Origin: Billgrantia antri
GTDB taxonomy: Bacteria > Pseudomonadota > Gammaproteobacteria > Pseudomonadales > Halomonadaceae
DNA length: 64,000 nt
Assembly: GCF_019430905.1 (NCBI RefSeq)
Contig: NZ_JAHYCA010000001.1
Span: 62,001 to 126,000, forward strand
Reading direction: 5' to 3'
A program made the position numbers and the translations under genes. Positions 16,160 through 25,117 of the stretch are shown one piece after another (position 1 is the first letter of the stretch; every line of letters starts with the position of its first letter). Under the pieces are notes generated by a model. That model was given only the letters and a program-made list of their open reading frames with translations. It searched no databases and had not been told where the DNA came from.

Positions 16160-17665
16160 ATGTGCCCCTTGCGTATCGTCGTCGATCGACAGGAAGACTG
16201 GCGGCCCTACTATCCCTCCGAGGACCTTATCAGCGCCGACGATTTCCTGGCCCTGGACCGGCGCCATCGCAGCGCCCCCGACCAGGATCGCAGCACCCAT
16301 GTGATCAATCTGTGCAGTGAGCTCGACTATCTAGGCACCGGCTATTACGTTTCGCTGCTTGCCCAGGCGCGCGGTCAGCGCGTCCTGCCAAGCGTGGAAA
16401 CCCTCAATGAGCTGTCGCGCAAGGCCCTGGTCGACCTGCAGTTGGATACGCTGGCTCCGTTGCTCGGTGAGCTGGCACGTCAGGGTCGCCTGGCGGGCGA
16501 CAGTGTGACGCTGCGTGTTCTGTTCGGCGAGTGCCGTGAGCCCGAACTGGCAAGGCTCGCCCGCAAGCTTTTCGAGCGCCTGCCCTGTCCGTTGCTCGAG
16601 GCACGCCTGGTACGGCGCCACGATCTATGGCGGCTGGCCCGGCTCAAGCCGATCCATCTTCGGGATCTCAGCGCCGACGAGCAGGACCTGTTCGCCTCCG
16701 CCCTCAATCGGCACTCGCGCAAGGTGTGGCGTACCCCAAAGGCACGTCGCCGCTACCGCTTCGACCTGGCGATCCTGGTCGATCCCAAGGAAGTCATGCC
16801 ACCCAGCAACCGCAGCGCACTGAAGGCATTCATCCGTGCCGGCCGCAAGCTGGGTATCGACGTCTCACTGATAACCCGCCGCGATGCCGGGCGACTAGCG
16901 GAGTTCGACGGCCTGTTCATCCGCGAGACCACGGCGCTGGACCATCATACCTATCGCATGGCCCGGCTCGCCGAGCATGAAGGACTGGTCGTCATCGACT
17001 CGCCGCGTGACATCCTGCGCTGCACCAACAAGGTCTACCTGCATGCGCTATTGCGTGCTCGCGGGGTGCCGGCACCGGAAGGCGTGCTGCTGAAGCGACG
17101 CGATCGCCGGTCGCTGGCGGAGCGAATTGCCGGCCTGAGCTTCCCCATGGTGCTGAAGATACCCGACGGCGCTTTCTCACGCGGGATCGTCAAGATCGGC
17201 TCGCTTGAACAGCTCGAACTCGAAACCCGGCGCCTATTCGAGGATTCCGCCCTGCTATTGCTGCAGGAATGGCTGCCGACCGAGTACGACTGGCGCATCG
17301 GCGTTTTGGATGGCCAGGTGCTGTTCGCCAGCCGGTACTACATGGCGCGAGGCCACTGGCAGATCTACGACCACTCCGGCGCCCGGGTCAAAAGCGGCGG
17401 CTTCACCACCCACGATCCGGCCGAGGTACCGCCCGCCGTGATCAAGGCGGCGCTGAAGGCCACCCGCCTGATCGGCAATGGACTCTACGGCGTCGACCTA
17501 AAGCAGGCCGGGGATCGCGTGGTCGTCATCGAGGTGAACGACAATCCCAACGTCGATGCCGGTATCGAGGACACCGTGCTGGGCCGCCAGCTCTACGAGC
17601 GCATCATGGGCATCTTCCTGTCTCGCATGGAAGCGCGCGTCTCGGCCAGATCGGCGGATGGATGA
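16160..17665 (+). CDS. RimK-family ATP-grasp protein with RLAN domain
   Basis: 501 residues from the ATG at 16160. The N-terminal ~200 residues are the RimK-like ATP-grasp N-terminal (RLAN) region (HVINLCSELDYLGTGYYVSLLA). The C-terminal half is an ATP-grasp ligase: VLKIPDGAFSRGIVKI, LLLQEWLPTEYDWRIGVLDG, and the Mg-binding VIEVNDNPNVDAGIED. Such enzymes join amino acids to peptides or proteins through an acyl-phosphate; the substrate of this longer subtype is not known to me. The ribosome-binding site is weak. Two small hairpins precede it (16068-16091 and the following 30 bases). It is transcribed toward the polysaccharide locus but separated by about 370 bases. Confidence 0.88.
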   Translation: MCPLRIVVDRQEDWRPYYPSEDLISADDFLALDRRHRSAPDQDRSTHVINLCSELDYLGTGYYVSLLAQARGQRVLPSVETLNELSRKALVDLQLDTLAPLLGELARQGRLAGDSVTLRVLFGECREPELARLARKLFERLPCPLLEARLVRRHDLWRLARLKPIHLRDLSADEQDLFASALNRHSRKVWRTPKARRRYRFDLAILVDPKEVMPPSNRSALKAFIRAGRKLGIDVSLITRRDAGRLAEFDGLFIRETTALDHHTYRMARLAEHEGLVVIDSPRDILRCTNKVYLHALLRARGVPAPEGVLLKRRDRRSLAERIAGLSFPMVLKIPDGAFSRGIVKIGSLEQLELETRRLFEDSALLLLQEWLPTEYDWRIGVLDGQVLFASRYYMARGHWQIYDHSGARVKSGGFTTHDPAEVPPAVIKAALKATRLIGNGLYGVDLKQAGDRVVVIEVNDNPNVDAGIEDTVLGRQLYERIMGIFLSRMEARVSARSADG

Positions 17666-18039
17666 GGCGCAGAGGGAGCCGGCCGCCCTTCTTACCGAAT
17701 AAAACAAATCGATTCATAAGGTTACCGCCTTACCTTCTACCATTGTCGCCAATAAGAGACATTCCAAGCCCTTGATCTACAAGGCTCAGGGGGCTTAGGC
17801 TCACATATGTCGCGAATCCGCGACGCTCTTCGGATGTCCGGCTCGCGACACTTCTTCCTAGATCACGCCAACTTACTGACAGCAAAAGAACTTTTCGAGT
17901 TGGCGTGAATGTTGCGTAGCACAAGGCACGCTAATTACACGAACCCGGCCCTGCACGCCATCGCCCGTCGGCCACTCCGGCACCGGCGCGATGGCGTTGA
18001 TCGGATGACAGGGCATCATTGCAAGGAGCGACGACGATC
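17666..18039. promoter_or_regulatory. Long leader/regulatory region of the polysaccharide locus
   Basis: 374 bases without a gene, AT-richer than its surroundings near 17690-17760, so the likely promoter zone of the eight-gene locus. It contains two perfect inverted repeats: TCACGCCAACT (17863-17873) with AGTTGGCGTGA (17898-17908), and CGCCATCGC (17956-17964) with GCGATGGCG (17988-17996). The first could be an operator or an RNA stem; the second would form a stable hairpin about 45 bases before the ugd start. A GAACTT at 17888-17893 resembles a sigma-E/AlgU -35 box, but no matching -10 is present at the right spacing. Confidence 0.5.
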
Positions 18040-19386
18040 ATGAGGATTACAATCTTCGGTTCTGGCTACGTAGGACTGGTCACCGGTGCCTGCCTGGCCG
18101 ATGTCGGCCATCGGGTCATGTGCGTGGATATCGACGAGGACAAGGTGGCTCGCTTGAACGCGGGTGAGGTTCCCATCTACGAGCCCGGCCTGGAGGAGCT
18201 GATCCGCAAGAACAAGAGCGCGGGACGACTCGAGTTCACCACCGACGCGGCCCAGGCGGTGGAGTTCGGCCTGCTCCAGTTCATTGCCGTGGGCACGCCG
18301 TCCGACGAGGATGGCAGTGCCGATCTCAAATACGTGCTGAAGGTCGCCGAGACCATCGGTCAGCACATGAACGACTACAAGATCGTCGTCGACAAGTCGA
18401 CCGTGCCGGTGGGCACCGCCAGCAAGGTGGAGCGCACCGTGGCCGCGGAACTGGAAAAACGCGGCCTCGAGCTGGCGTTCGACGTTTGTTCAAATCCCGA
18501 GTTCCTCAAGGAAGGCGCTGCTATCGAGGACTTCTCACGCGGCTCGCGCATCATAGTCGGCACTGACTCGGAGCGGGTCAAAAAGGCCATGCAGGAATGC
18601 TACGGCCCCTACAATCGTCAACGCGACAAGCTCATGTTCATGGGCGTGCGCAGCGCCGAGCTGACCAAGTACGCCGCCAACGCCATGCTGGCGACCAAGA
18701 TCAGCTTCATCAACGAAATCGCCAACCTCGCCGAGCGTCTCGGCGCCGACGTCGAGGAGGTCCGCCACGGCATCGGTTCCGATCCGCGTATCGGCTACAG
18801 CTTCATTTACCCCGGCTGCGGCTACGGCGGTTCCTGCTTCCCCAAGGACGTCAAGGCTCTGGCCCACACCGCCGAGGAGATCGGCCATCCCGCAGAGATG
18901 ATCAAGGCCGTGGAGCGCGTCAACGGCCGGCAGAAGAACAAGCTGTTCGAGAAGCTCTGTCAGGCCTTCGATGGCCAGCTCGCCGGAAAGACCATCGCCG
19001 TCTGGGGGCTCGCCTTCAAGCCCAATACGGATGACATGCGTGAAGCCCCCAGCCGCGCCTTGATGGAAGCGCTGTGGGAGGCCGGTGCACGGGTTCAGGC
19101 TTACGATCCGGAGGCCGCCGACGAGTGCCGTCGCATCTACGGTGAGCGCGACGACCTGACGCTGAGCGAGCAGCGTGACGATACGCTGGAAGGGGCTCAT
19201 GCCCTGGTCATCTGCACTGAATGGAAGGCCTTCCGCACCATCGATTTCTCCGAACTCTACGAGAAGCTCGAGGAGCCGGTGCTGGTCGACGGCCGCAACC
19301 TGTTCCAGCCCGATACCGTGAAGGCTGCCGGACTCGCCTACTATGGCATCGGACGAGGGGATTCCGTGCGGCCCGTGTTGGCCTGA
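18040..19386 (+). CDS. ugd: UDP-glucose 6-dehydrogenase
   Basis: 448 residues from the ATG at 18040 (AAGGAG upstream). It oxidises UDP-glucose twice to UDP-glucuronate with NAD+. The N-terminal Rossmann motif [19 protein letters not shown], the [11 protein letters not shown] strand, and the active-site loop [12 protein letters not shown] with catalytic Cys266 are typical of Ugd. The [16 protein letters not shown] stretch matches Ugd rather than GDP-mannose dehydrogenase AlgD, which has different residues there and in its N-terminus. As first gene of the cluster it should supply the sugar-acid donor. It ends ten bases before the glycosyltransferase gene. Confidence 0.93.
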   Translation: MRITIFGSGYVGLVTGACLADVGHRVMCVDIDEDKVARLNAGEVPIYEPGLEELIRKNKSAGRLEFTTDAAQAVEFGLLQFIAVGTPSDEDGSADLKYVLKVAETIGQHMNDYKIVVDKSTVPVGTASKVERTVAAELEKRGLELAFDVCSNPEFLKEGAAIEDFSRGSRIIVGTDSERVKKAMQECYGPYNRQRDKLMFMGVRSAELTKYAANAMLATKISFINEIANLAERLGADVEEVRHGIGSDPRIGYSFIYPGCGYGGSCFPKDVKALAHTAEEIGHPAEMIKAVERVNGRQKNKLFEKLCQAFDGQLAGKTIAVWGLAFKPNTDDMREAPSRALMEALWEAGARVQAYDPEAADECRRIYGERDDLTLSEQRDDTLEGAHALVICTEWKAFRTIDFSELYEKLEEPVLVDGRNLFQPDTVKAAGLAYYGIGRGDSVRPVLA

Positions 19387-19396
19387 GGAGAGACCA

Positions 19397-21322
19397 ATGT
19401 CTGCGACTCCCCGCGACCCGTCTACCGCCAGCCGAGTCACGGAGGTCACCACTTTCCTGTTCGGCTTGGCACTGATGGTGGTCATCCTCAGCGAGCTGCC
19501 GTCGGAGGTGTTCTCTCCAGAGTCGGAGAGCTTCATCTTCGTCATCGGCTGGATCGCCATGTGGCGCTACTCCTGGTGGGCCGTCCAGGCGGTCCGCTCG
19601 GTATGGTACAACCGCCGCGTCTTTCCTCGGATGCGGGCCGAGGCGGACGCGATCGGCGAGGAGGATAAGCCCCCCGAGCTGTTCGTGCTGTGCACCTCGT
19701 TCCGGATCGAGCCGACGGTGAACTTTCAGGTCTACGACGCCCTGATTCGCGAGGCTCGGGCTTACGGCGTGCCGACCACCATCTTCGCCTCCGTCTCGGA
19801 TCGCACTGACGTGGATGTCATCACCCACGTCATGGACGACCATGGCTGGCCGAAGAACGTCGAAGTGCGCTACATGTTCCAGAAAGGGGACGGCAAGCGC
19901 TCGGCCATGGCCGAGGTGCTGCGCGCGATCTCCCGGCGCCTGCCGGCGCCGGGGTCGCTACTGGTTTCGATGGATGGCGACATCCGGCTCGAACCGGGCA
20001 CGCTGTCTCGCTCGCTCTCCTTCTTCCAGTCGCAGGAGGATCTGGGCGCCCTGACCACCAACAACCGTGCCGAAGTGACCGGCAACGATGCTACCCGAGA
20101 GTGGTACGACCTGCGCTACGCACAGCGCCATCTGATGATGAGCTCCATGTCACTGTCACGCCGCCTGCTGGTGCTGACCGGTCGCTACAGCGTCTTTCGC
20201 GCCGATCTCGCGACTCAGCAGGACTTCATCGAGCTGATCGAGAGCGACCACGTCGAGCACTGGCGCTTCGGCAATTTCAAGTTTCTGTCAGGCGACGATA
20301 AGTCCTCATGGTACTGGCTGCTGAAGAACGGCTGGCGGATGCTCTATATTCCCGACGTCTTCGTCACCGGATTCGAGGAGTTGCCCGACCGGCGCCGCTT
20401 CTTCGCCTCGACCACCGACCTGATGCGCCGCTGGTACGGCAACATGCTGCGCACCAGCAATCGCGCGATTGCCCTCGGGCCACGGCCGATGGGCATGTTC
20501 ACCTGGTGGAGCCTGGTGGACCAGCGCCTCTCGATGTGGACGACCCTGGTCGGGCCCACGGTGGTGACGCTGGTCTCGCTGTTCGTGAGACCGTCGTTCT
20601 TCTTTGCCTATGTGCTGTGGATCCTTTTCACCCGCGGCATCGCCACCTCGATCCTCGCCTGGCAGCGCGGGCGCTTCAGCCTCTTGTGGATCCCGCTGAT
20701 CTACTATAACCAGGTGTGGGGGGCGCTGCTGAAGACCTATGTCAGTTTCCGCTTCAACCGCCAGAAGTGGTCGCGGCAGGGCATCTCGGCAGGCGAGCCG
20801 GACGATCCTGTCGCAGCCAGAAGGCAGCGCCGCATGGGCCATGTGCTGCACGGCTTCGCCTATGGCGTCATGCTGTTCGGCCTGCTGCTGGCCACCGGTG
20901 TCATGGCGCCGCCGGATCGGGTCTCGCTGCACATCGCCCACAACGAGACCTGGGGCCACCAGGATCCCGAGCGGATCGACCGCTGGCTCGGCGCGGCCCT
21001 GAGCGACAAGAGAGGCGACTCGGTGCAGCTCCCTCCCGGCTACTTCCAACTCGAGGGAGAGTTGATCGAGACCCTTCAACAGAACACGCTGCCGAGCGAC
21101 AAGCGGATCCACGGCAACCACGAAGCCACCACGCTGGCGGTCTCCCCTGCCGTGGCGAAACTGATGCAAGGCCCGGATGGCGCCCCCATCCAAGAGGCTG
21201 CCGAGTGCACCGTGGATGCGAACTGCCAACTGGCCCTTGGCGAACATGACCTGACCCTCGTCAACGTACGACTCAGGGTCGAGCCCACTGCACCGCCCGA
21301 AGTAGCAGTGGCCCAGCCCTGA
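19397..21322 (+). CDS. alg8: Alg8-like membrane glycosyltransferase (family 2) with extra C-terminal domain
   Basis: 641 residues from the ATG at 19397 (GAGGAG upstream). It is the presumed polymerising synthase at the inner membrane. Two N-terminal helices are followed by a GT-A domain with SDRTD (Asp135), DGD (193-195) and SGDDKSSWYWL (298-308, the acceptor-site acidic motif). Then come RRWYGNMLRT (344-353), which sits where the QxxRW motif of processive GT2 synthases lies, and further helices. The sequence NRQKWSRQ near 454-461 is Alg8-like. Alg8 is usually about 490 residues; here a last helix (about 484-503) and a ~135-residue tail are added. The donor is more likely UDP-glucuronate, given ugd, than GDP-mannuronate (inference). 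Confidence 0.85.
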   Translation: MSATPRDPSTASRVTEVTTFLFGLALMVVILSELPSEVFSPESESFIFVIGWIAMWRYSWWAVQAVRSVWYNRRVFPRMRAEADAIGEEDKPPELFVLCTSFRIEPTVNFQVYDALIREARAYGVPTTIFASVSDRTDVDVITHVMDDHGWPKNVEVRYMFQKGDGKRSAMAEVLRAISRRLPAPGSLLVSMDGDIRLEPGTLSRSLSFFQSQEDLGALTTNNRAEVTGNDATREWYDLRYAQRHLMMSSMSLSRRLLVLTGRYSVFRADLATQQDFIELIESDHVEHWRFGNFKFLSGDDKSSWYWLLKNGWRMLYIPDVFVTGFEELPDRRRFFASTTDLMRRWYGNMLRTSNRAIALGPRPMGMFTWWSLVDQRLSMWTTLVGPTVVTLVSLFVRPSFFFAYVLWILFTRGIATSILAWQRGRFSLLWIPLIYYNQVWGALLKTYVSFRFNRQKWSRQGISAGEPDDPVAARRQRRMGHVLHGFAYGVMLFGLLLATGVMAPPDRVSLHIAHNETWGHQDPERIDRWLGAALSDKRGDSVQLPPGYFQLEGELIETLQQNTLPSDKRIHGNHEATTLAVSPAVAKLMQGPDGAPIQEAAECTVDANCQLALGEHDLTLVNVRLRVEPTAPPEVAVAQP

Positions 21323-21340
21323 CGCAAGGAGCACCAACGG

Positions 21341-22921
21341 ATGGCTGACAACTTTTTCAACGACGACTCCAAGCGGCACGAGCCTACCCTGGGAGGGAGC
21401 CGACCGAGCGGACAACCGGATACCCGCAGCGAGCCGAAAGACGCCGACCAGGGCAGCGAGCGGTTGACCCGGGGCGACCGGCTGCAGCACGAACGCCGCG
21501 ACGAGCGTGGCTATATTCGCGTAACCCTGCCGTTTCGCGTCGACCTCGACGACAGCGACGCGGAGCTGAGCGGTAACGACGTTTCACTGGGAGGTTTTTC
21601 CGCCCGCAGCTCGCGCCGCTTCGAGCCAGGCGACCGCATCTCCGCCTCGCTGCTGATGATGGCTGGCGCGACCGAACTGATCGTTCCGCTGAAGGCGGAG
21701 TCCCTGCGCTCGGTCCCCGCGGAACAAGGCAGCGGCTACGACACCAGCTTCGAGATAACCGAGATCGAGCCGCAGCACCGCGAGCTACTGCGTCAGATCA
21801 TTCGCAGTGCACTCAGTGGCCGTACCCCCAACGTGGAGGGTCTGATCGGCGGCGAGGACCCGCAGACCCCGCGCAAACGCCAGGCGGCCCGCCCTACCCC
21901 ACCATCCCGCCCGCCCAAGCCGATGGGGCGCTACATTCTGTTGTTCGCGGCCATCGGCCTGCTGGTTCTGGTGGGGGCCGCCACGGCCTATCGCAACTTC
22001 ATGCTGATCGAACCGAGCTTCGCTGCCGTCACCGCGCCGCGCATCGACATCCGGGCCCCCGGACCAGGGATTCTCGGTGAACACGAGTTGACGGCCGGAG
22101 AGCAGGTCGAACGAGACCAGCTGCTGACCAAGGTGATCAACAGCGAGCTGGAATCGGACCTGATCCTGGCCGAGGCGGCGCTCGACTACAACAACCGCCT
22201 GATCGAGAACCTGCGCGAGCACATCCAGGGCGGCATGCAGGAGGTCAGCCTGGCCAACTCGGCGCAGCCGGCCAGCGGCGACACCATGACCTTCGAATCG
22301 GTCTCGCCGGAGATCGCCCAGGCCCGCGTCGATCAGTTCGAGACCGTGCGCGACTATGAGAGTTCTCGGATTGCCGCTCTCGAGGCGCGCATGGCCAGCA
22401 ACGACATCTACAGCCCCTGCGATTGCCTGGTGGCATGGGCCTTGAGCAGCGCCGACGGGGTCTACATCAACGAAAGCGAGCGGATCATGACTCTGATCCG
22501 CACCGACGAGGACGACGTGCTGGTCGAAGCCCTGGTGCACATGAACGACATCAGTCGCATCGAGCCCAACCAGCAGGCGTACGTGACCCTGGCCAACTCC
22601 AACCAGCCGATCCGAGCGCGGGTACGCAACGTCGCGCTGGACGTCGAGCGCCAGCCACGCGCCGGCTTTCCTAGCTGGGTGCGCCAGCAGCAGAACGTGG
22701 CCAGCGTGCTGCTGGTTCCCGAGGAACCGCTGCCGGCCGAAAGCGTCGGCCAGCCAGTGGATGTGCGCTTTACCGAAGCACCGCTGCTGGGGGCCGCCTC
22801 GGAGCGCATCTGGCAGGGGGTGCGTACAGTCATCCAGTTCGGCGATCAGATCTATCGTGCGGCCGTGGAAGACAGTGGAACCAACCCGGAGGAACCCGAT
22901 GACACAAGCGATGAAGGCTGA
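21341..22921 (+). CDS. alg44: Alg44-like PilZ/HlyD polysaccharide co-polymerase
   Basis: 526 residues. An N-terminal PilZ domain carries both c-di-GMP-binding motifs: RxxxR as R52-RDE-R56 and DxSxxG as D80-VSLGG. One membrane helix (about 198-217) follows, then a periplasmic HlyD-like adaptor region (APGPGILGEHELTAGEQVERDQLL, and a C-terminal barrel with DDVLVEALVHMNDISRIEPNQ). This is the Alg44 order, known in Pseudomonas to switch on Alg8 when c-di-GMP binds. It is longer than Alg44 (about 390 residues): a charged N-terminal tail of 50 residues and a Pro/Arg-rich linker (173-196). It overlaps the next gene by 23 bases. Confidence 0.85.
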   Translation: MADNFFNDDSKRHEPTLGGSRPSGQPDTRSEPKDADQGSERLTRGDRLQHERRDERGYIRVTLPFRVDLDDSDAELSGNDVSLGGFSARSSRRFEPGDRISASLLMMAGATELIVPLKAESLRSVPAEQGSGYDTSFEITEIEPQHRELLRQIIRSALSGRTPNVEGLIGGEDPQTPRKRQAARPTPPSRPPKPMGRYILLFAAIGLLVLVGAATAYRNFMLIEPSFAAVTAPRIDIRAPGPGILGEHELTAGEQVERDQLLTKVINSELESDLILAEAALDYNNRLIENLREHIQGGMQEVSLANSAQPASGDTMTFESVSPEIAQARVDQFETVRDYESSRIAALEARMASNDIYSPCDCLVAWALSSADGVYINESERIMTLIRTDEDDVLVEALVHMNDISRIEPNQQAYVTLANSNQPIRARVRNVALDVERQPRAGFPSWVRQQQNVASVLLVPEEPLPAESVGQPVDVRFTEAPLLGAASERIWQGVRTVIQFGDQIYRAAVEDSGTNPEEPDDTSDEG

Positions 22922-23795
22922 ACGCCACCAATCGCGCCCTGCCACCCGACACGCGTGTCTGGTGGCAGGCGCGCTGACGCTGCTGCCGTTCGCCGCCGGT
23001 CACGCTGACGAGGCCGAGGATGCTCGCGTCGGCATTCCCCAGGTGACGCCCTGCTCGCAGCGCTACGCATTGGCCGACACTCCCCGCCCCCCGTCAGCCG
23101 AGAACGGCCATGCCGCCGTGAGACAGGGCTTCGACACCACTCGCCACTGGGGAACCAAGGAGAACGTGGAGCGCTTGGATACCGGCCGTACCGGCATCGA
23201 TGAACCTGGGCTGCGCGTGCACTATCCCGCCGGTAGCTCGTCGCCGGGCGACGATCCCCGCGGGGGGGCCGGCTTCTACAGCGCTCCCGCTTCGCTGCAG
23301 GGAGCCGAACGCGCCTGCTTGAGCTACATGGTCCGCTTCCCGTCCGACTTCGATTTCGTCAAGGGAGGCAAGCTCCCCGGGCTGTATGGCGGTGAGGCTC
23401 CCTCCGGCGGTGAGGACGTCAGCGGCAAGGAGGGCTTCTCGATGCGCCTGATGTGGCGCGAAGACGGCCAAGGGGAACTCTATCCCTACGTGGTGGGGTT
23501 CGAGGGTAAATCGGTGGGCCGCGGCTTCTGGCACTTTCCGGTCGGTCAGTGGGTTACCGTCGAGCAGGAAGTGGTGCTGAACGACCCCGAGCAGGAGAAC
23601 GGCATCGCGAGACTATGGATCGATGGACGCCCGGTGCTGGAACAGCAGAACATCGTCTATCGCACCTCGCCTTCGGTCACCATCGATGGACTGATGTTTT
23701 CCACCTTCTTCGGCGGCAGCGGCGAAGGATGGCGCACGCCCCGCGATCAGTACGCGGACTTTGCCGCCTTCCGCTTCTTCACACCGCAACCTTGA
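22899..23795 (+). CDS. Polysaccharide lyase family 14-like secreted enzyme, copy 1
   Basis: 298 residues; the ATG at 22899 has GGAGGA six bases upstream and lies inside the alg44-like gene, so translation is probably coupled. A signal peptide ends near AGHA (residue 36). The fold signature FDFVKGGKLPGLYGG, SMRLMWR and ELYPYVVG matches PL14. The five residues that form the active site in the Chlorella-virus lyase vAL-1 (Lys, Ser, Arg, Tyr, Tyr) appear as Lys158, Ser181, Arg183, Tyr195, Tyr197 with nearly the same spacing. PL14 enzymes cleave alginate or glucuronan by beta-elimination. The likely job is periplasmic trimming or clearing of the polymer made by this locus. Confidence 0.82.
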   Translation: MTQAMKAERHQSRPATRHACLVAGALTLLPFAAGHADEAEDARVGIPQVTPCSQRYALADTPRPPSAENGHAAVRQGFDTTRHWGTKENVERLDTGRTGIDEPGLRVHYPAGSSSPGDDPRGGAGFYSAPASLQGAERACLSYMVRFPSDFDFVKGGKLPGLYGGEAPSGGEDVSGKEGFSMRLMWREDGQGELYPYVVGFEGKSVGRGFWHFPVGQWVTVEQEVVLNDPEQENGIARLWIDGRPVLEQQNIVYRTSPSVTIDGLMFSTFFGGSGEGWRTPRDQYADFAAFRFFTPQP

Positions 23796-23833
23796 CCCTT
23801 CCGCGTTCGAGCGCCAATGGAGCGACGCCGATC

Positions 23834-25078
23834 ATGCCCCTTGCCGTAGCCAAAGGATTCACTGCAAGACTGTTGCGCACGCTTCCCTTCGCCCTGCTGG
23901 CGATGGGGGGCAGCGCGGCACTGGCCGACACCCTCTCGCGAGAGGAGCGCATGGAACTCGACCTCTCGGAGTATCGCGTCACCGATACGGATGCCGGCTA
24001 CTTCGATGTCGAAGCGCGCATGGCCCTGCTGGACGAAACCGACAACTCGATCCTGCTGCAGCTGCAGGATGAGCTCGAGACGGGACCCAGCTGTCGCCAA
24101 ATGCTCAACTTCAAGCCCATCACCACGCGCGGCGGTATCCCCGGCTTTTATCCCAGCCCAGAGGAATGGGAGCTGGCCACCGAACCGCTGTTCGCCTTCG
24201 AGGACAGCGTGTCGGTACTTGCCGGCAGCTTCGTTGCCAGTGGTGATACCTTTTATGCCGACTGTCTGGTGCGCTTCCTGCACCGCTGGGCCGAGGCCAA
24301 GGCACTGACCACCTTCGTCTTCGACCCGAACGATCCTCAGGCCTGGTTCGCGGCGGAGTCGATGATCTTTGCCGCTGCCATGGCCTACTCCATCGTGCGC
24401 CCCCACGTAGACGGCCTGCAGGAGGAGCGCGCAGAGGTCGAGCAGTGGCTCCACGGTCTCGCCCTGCAGCACTCGGCGTTTCCCGGGCAGCCGGAGGAGA
24501 GCTGCTGCAACAACCATTTCTACCGGCGTGCCCTCTACGCCAGCATGATCGGCGTGCTGGTGGAAGACGACGACCTGTTTCGCTTCGGCGTCAGCGCCGT
24601 CTATTCGGCCCTGCACGACATGACCGAGGAGGGTGCCCTACCGCTCGAGGTGAGTCGCGGCCGCCGCGCGACTCACTACCAGAACTACGCGCTCAACTAC
24701 CTCATCACCAACATGCAGATCATCCAGCGTCAGGGTTATGACATCTTCAACCTGGAGTACGAGGGCAACGACATACACGAAGCCGTCGACTATCTGTTCC
24801 AGATTCTGGACAACCCTGCGGCGCTGGGGGATTACGCACCGCTGGAACAGTACACGGGATTCCTGCGCGACCCGCAGTACTTCACCTGGATGGAGATCTA
24901 CCTCACTCACTTCGACCATCCACCGATGGAGCGTTTCCTCACCCGGGTGCGACCCACGTACAACCGCAGTGCCGGCGGCTACATTACCCTCTACTTCATG
25001 GACCCAGAGGCCCAGCAACACGTTTATCTGAATGAGAAGCGACGTCGCACCGAAGCCTTCCGCGGCCTGAACAACTGA
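23834..25078 (+). CDS. Polysaccharide lyase family 5 (AlgL-like), copy 1
   Basis: 414 residues from the ATG at 23834, with a signal peptide (LLAMGGSAALA, cut near residue 31). The all-alpha toroid of PL5 is recognisable: ESMIFAAAMAYSIVRPH, CCNNHFYRRALYA, and LEVSRGRRATHYQNYAL. Catalytic residues known from AlgL and A1-III align as Asn227, His228, Arg275 and Tyr282 (the Arg-to-Tyr gap is seven, as in the characterised enzymes). The N-terminal SKYxGSD-type motif that I recall from alginate-specific AlgL is not evident, so substrate choice may differ. A PL5 enzyme from Stenotrophomonas is known to cut polyglucuronate as well as alginate. Confidence 0.85.
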   Translation: MPLAVAKGFTARLLRTLPFALLAMGGSAALADTLSREERMELDLSEYRVTDTDAGYFDVEARMALLDETDNSILLQLQDELETGPSCRQMLNFKPITTRGGIPGFYPSPEEWELATEPLFAFEDSVSVLAGSFVASGDTFYADCLVRFLHRWAEAKALTTFVFDPNDPQAWFAAESMIFAAAMAYSIVRPHVDGLQEERAEVEQWLHGLALQHSAFPGQPEESCCNNHFYRRALYASMIGVLVEDDDLFRFGVSAVYSALHDMTEEGALPLEVSRGRRATHYQNYALNYLITNMQIIQRQGYDIFNLEYEGNDIHEAVDYLFQILDNPAALGDYAPLEQYTGFLRDPQYFTWMEIYLTHFDHPPMERFLTRVRPTYNRSAGGYITLYFMDPEAQQHVYLNEKRRRTEAFRGLNN

Positions 25079-25117
25079 GCACGCGGCCAGACAACCACAC
25101 ACCACAGAGGGGAACAC

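Noticed and set aside
17888..17915. AlgU/sigma-E promoter before ugd
   Set aside because: GAACTT is present, but at 16-17 bases downstream there is no TCTGA-like -10 element.
18040..19386. Calling the first gene of the polysaccharide locus algD (GDP-mannose dehydrogenase)
   Set aside because: Its N-terminus and active-site region fit UDP-glucose dehydrogenase ([25 protein letters not shown]), not AlgD; the neighbouring alg8/alg44 genes alone should not drive the name.
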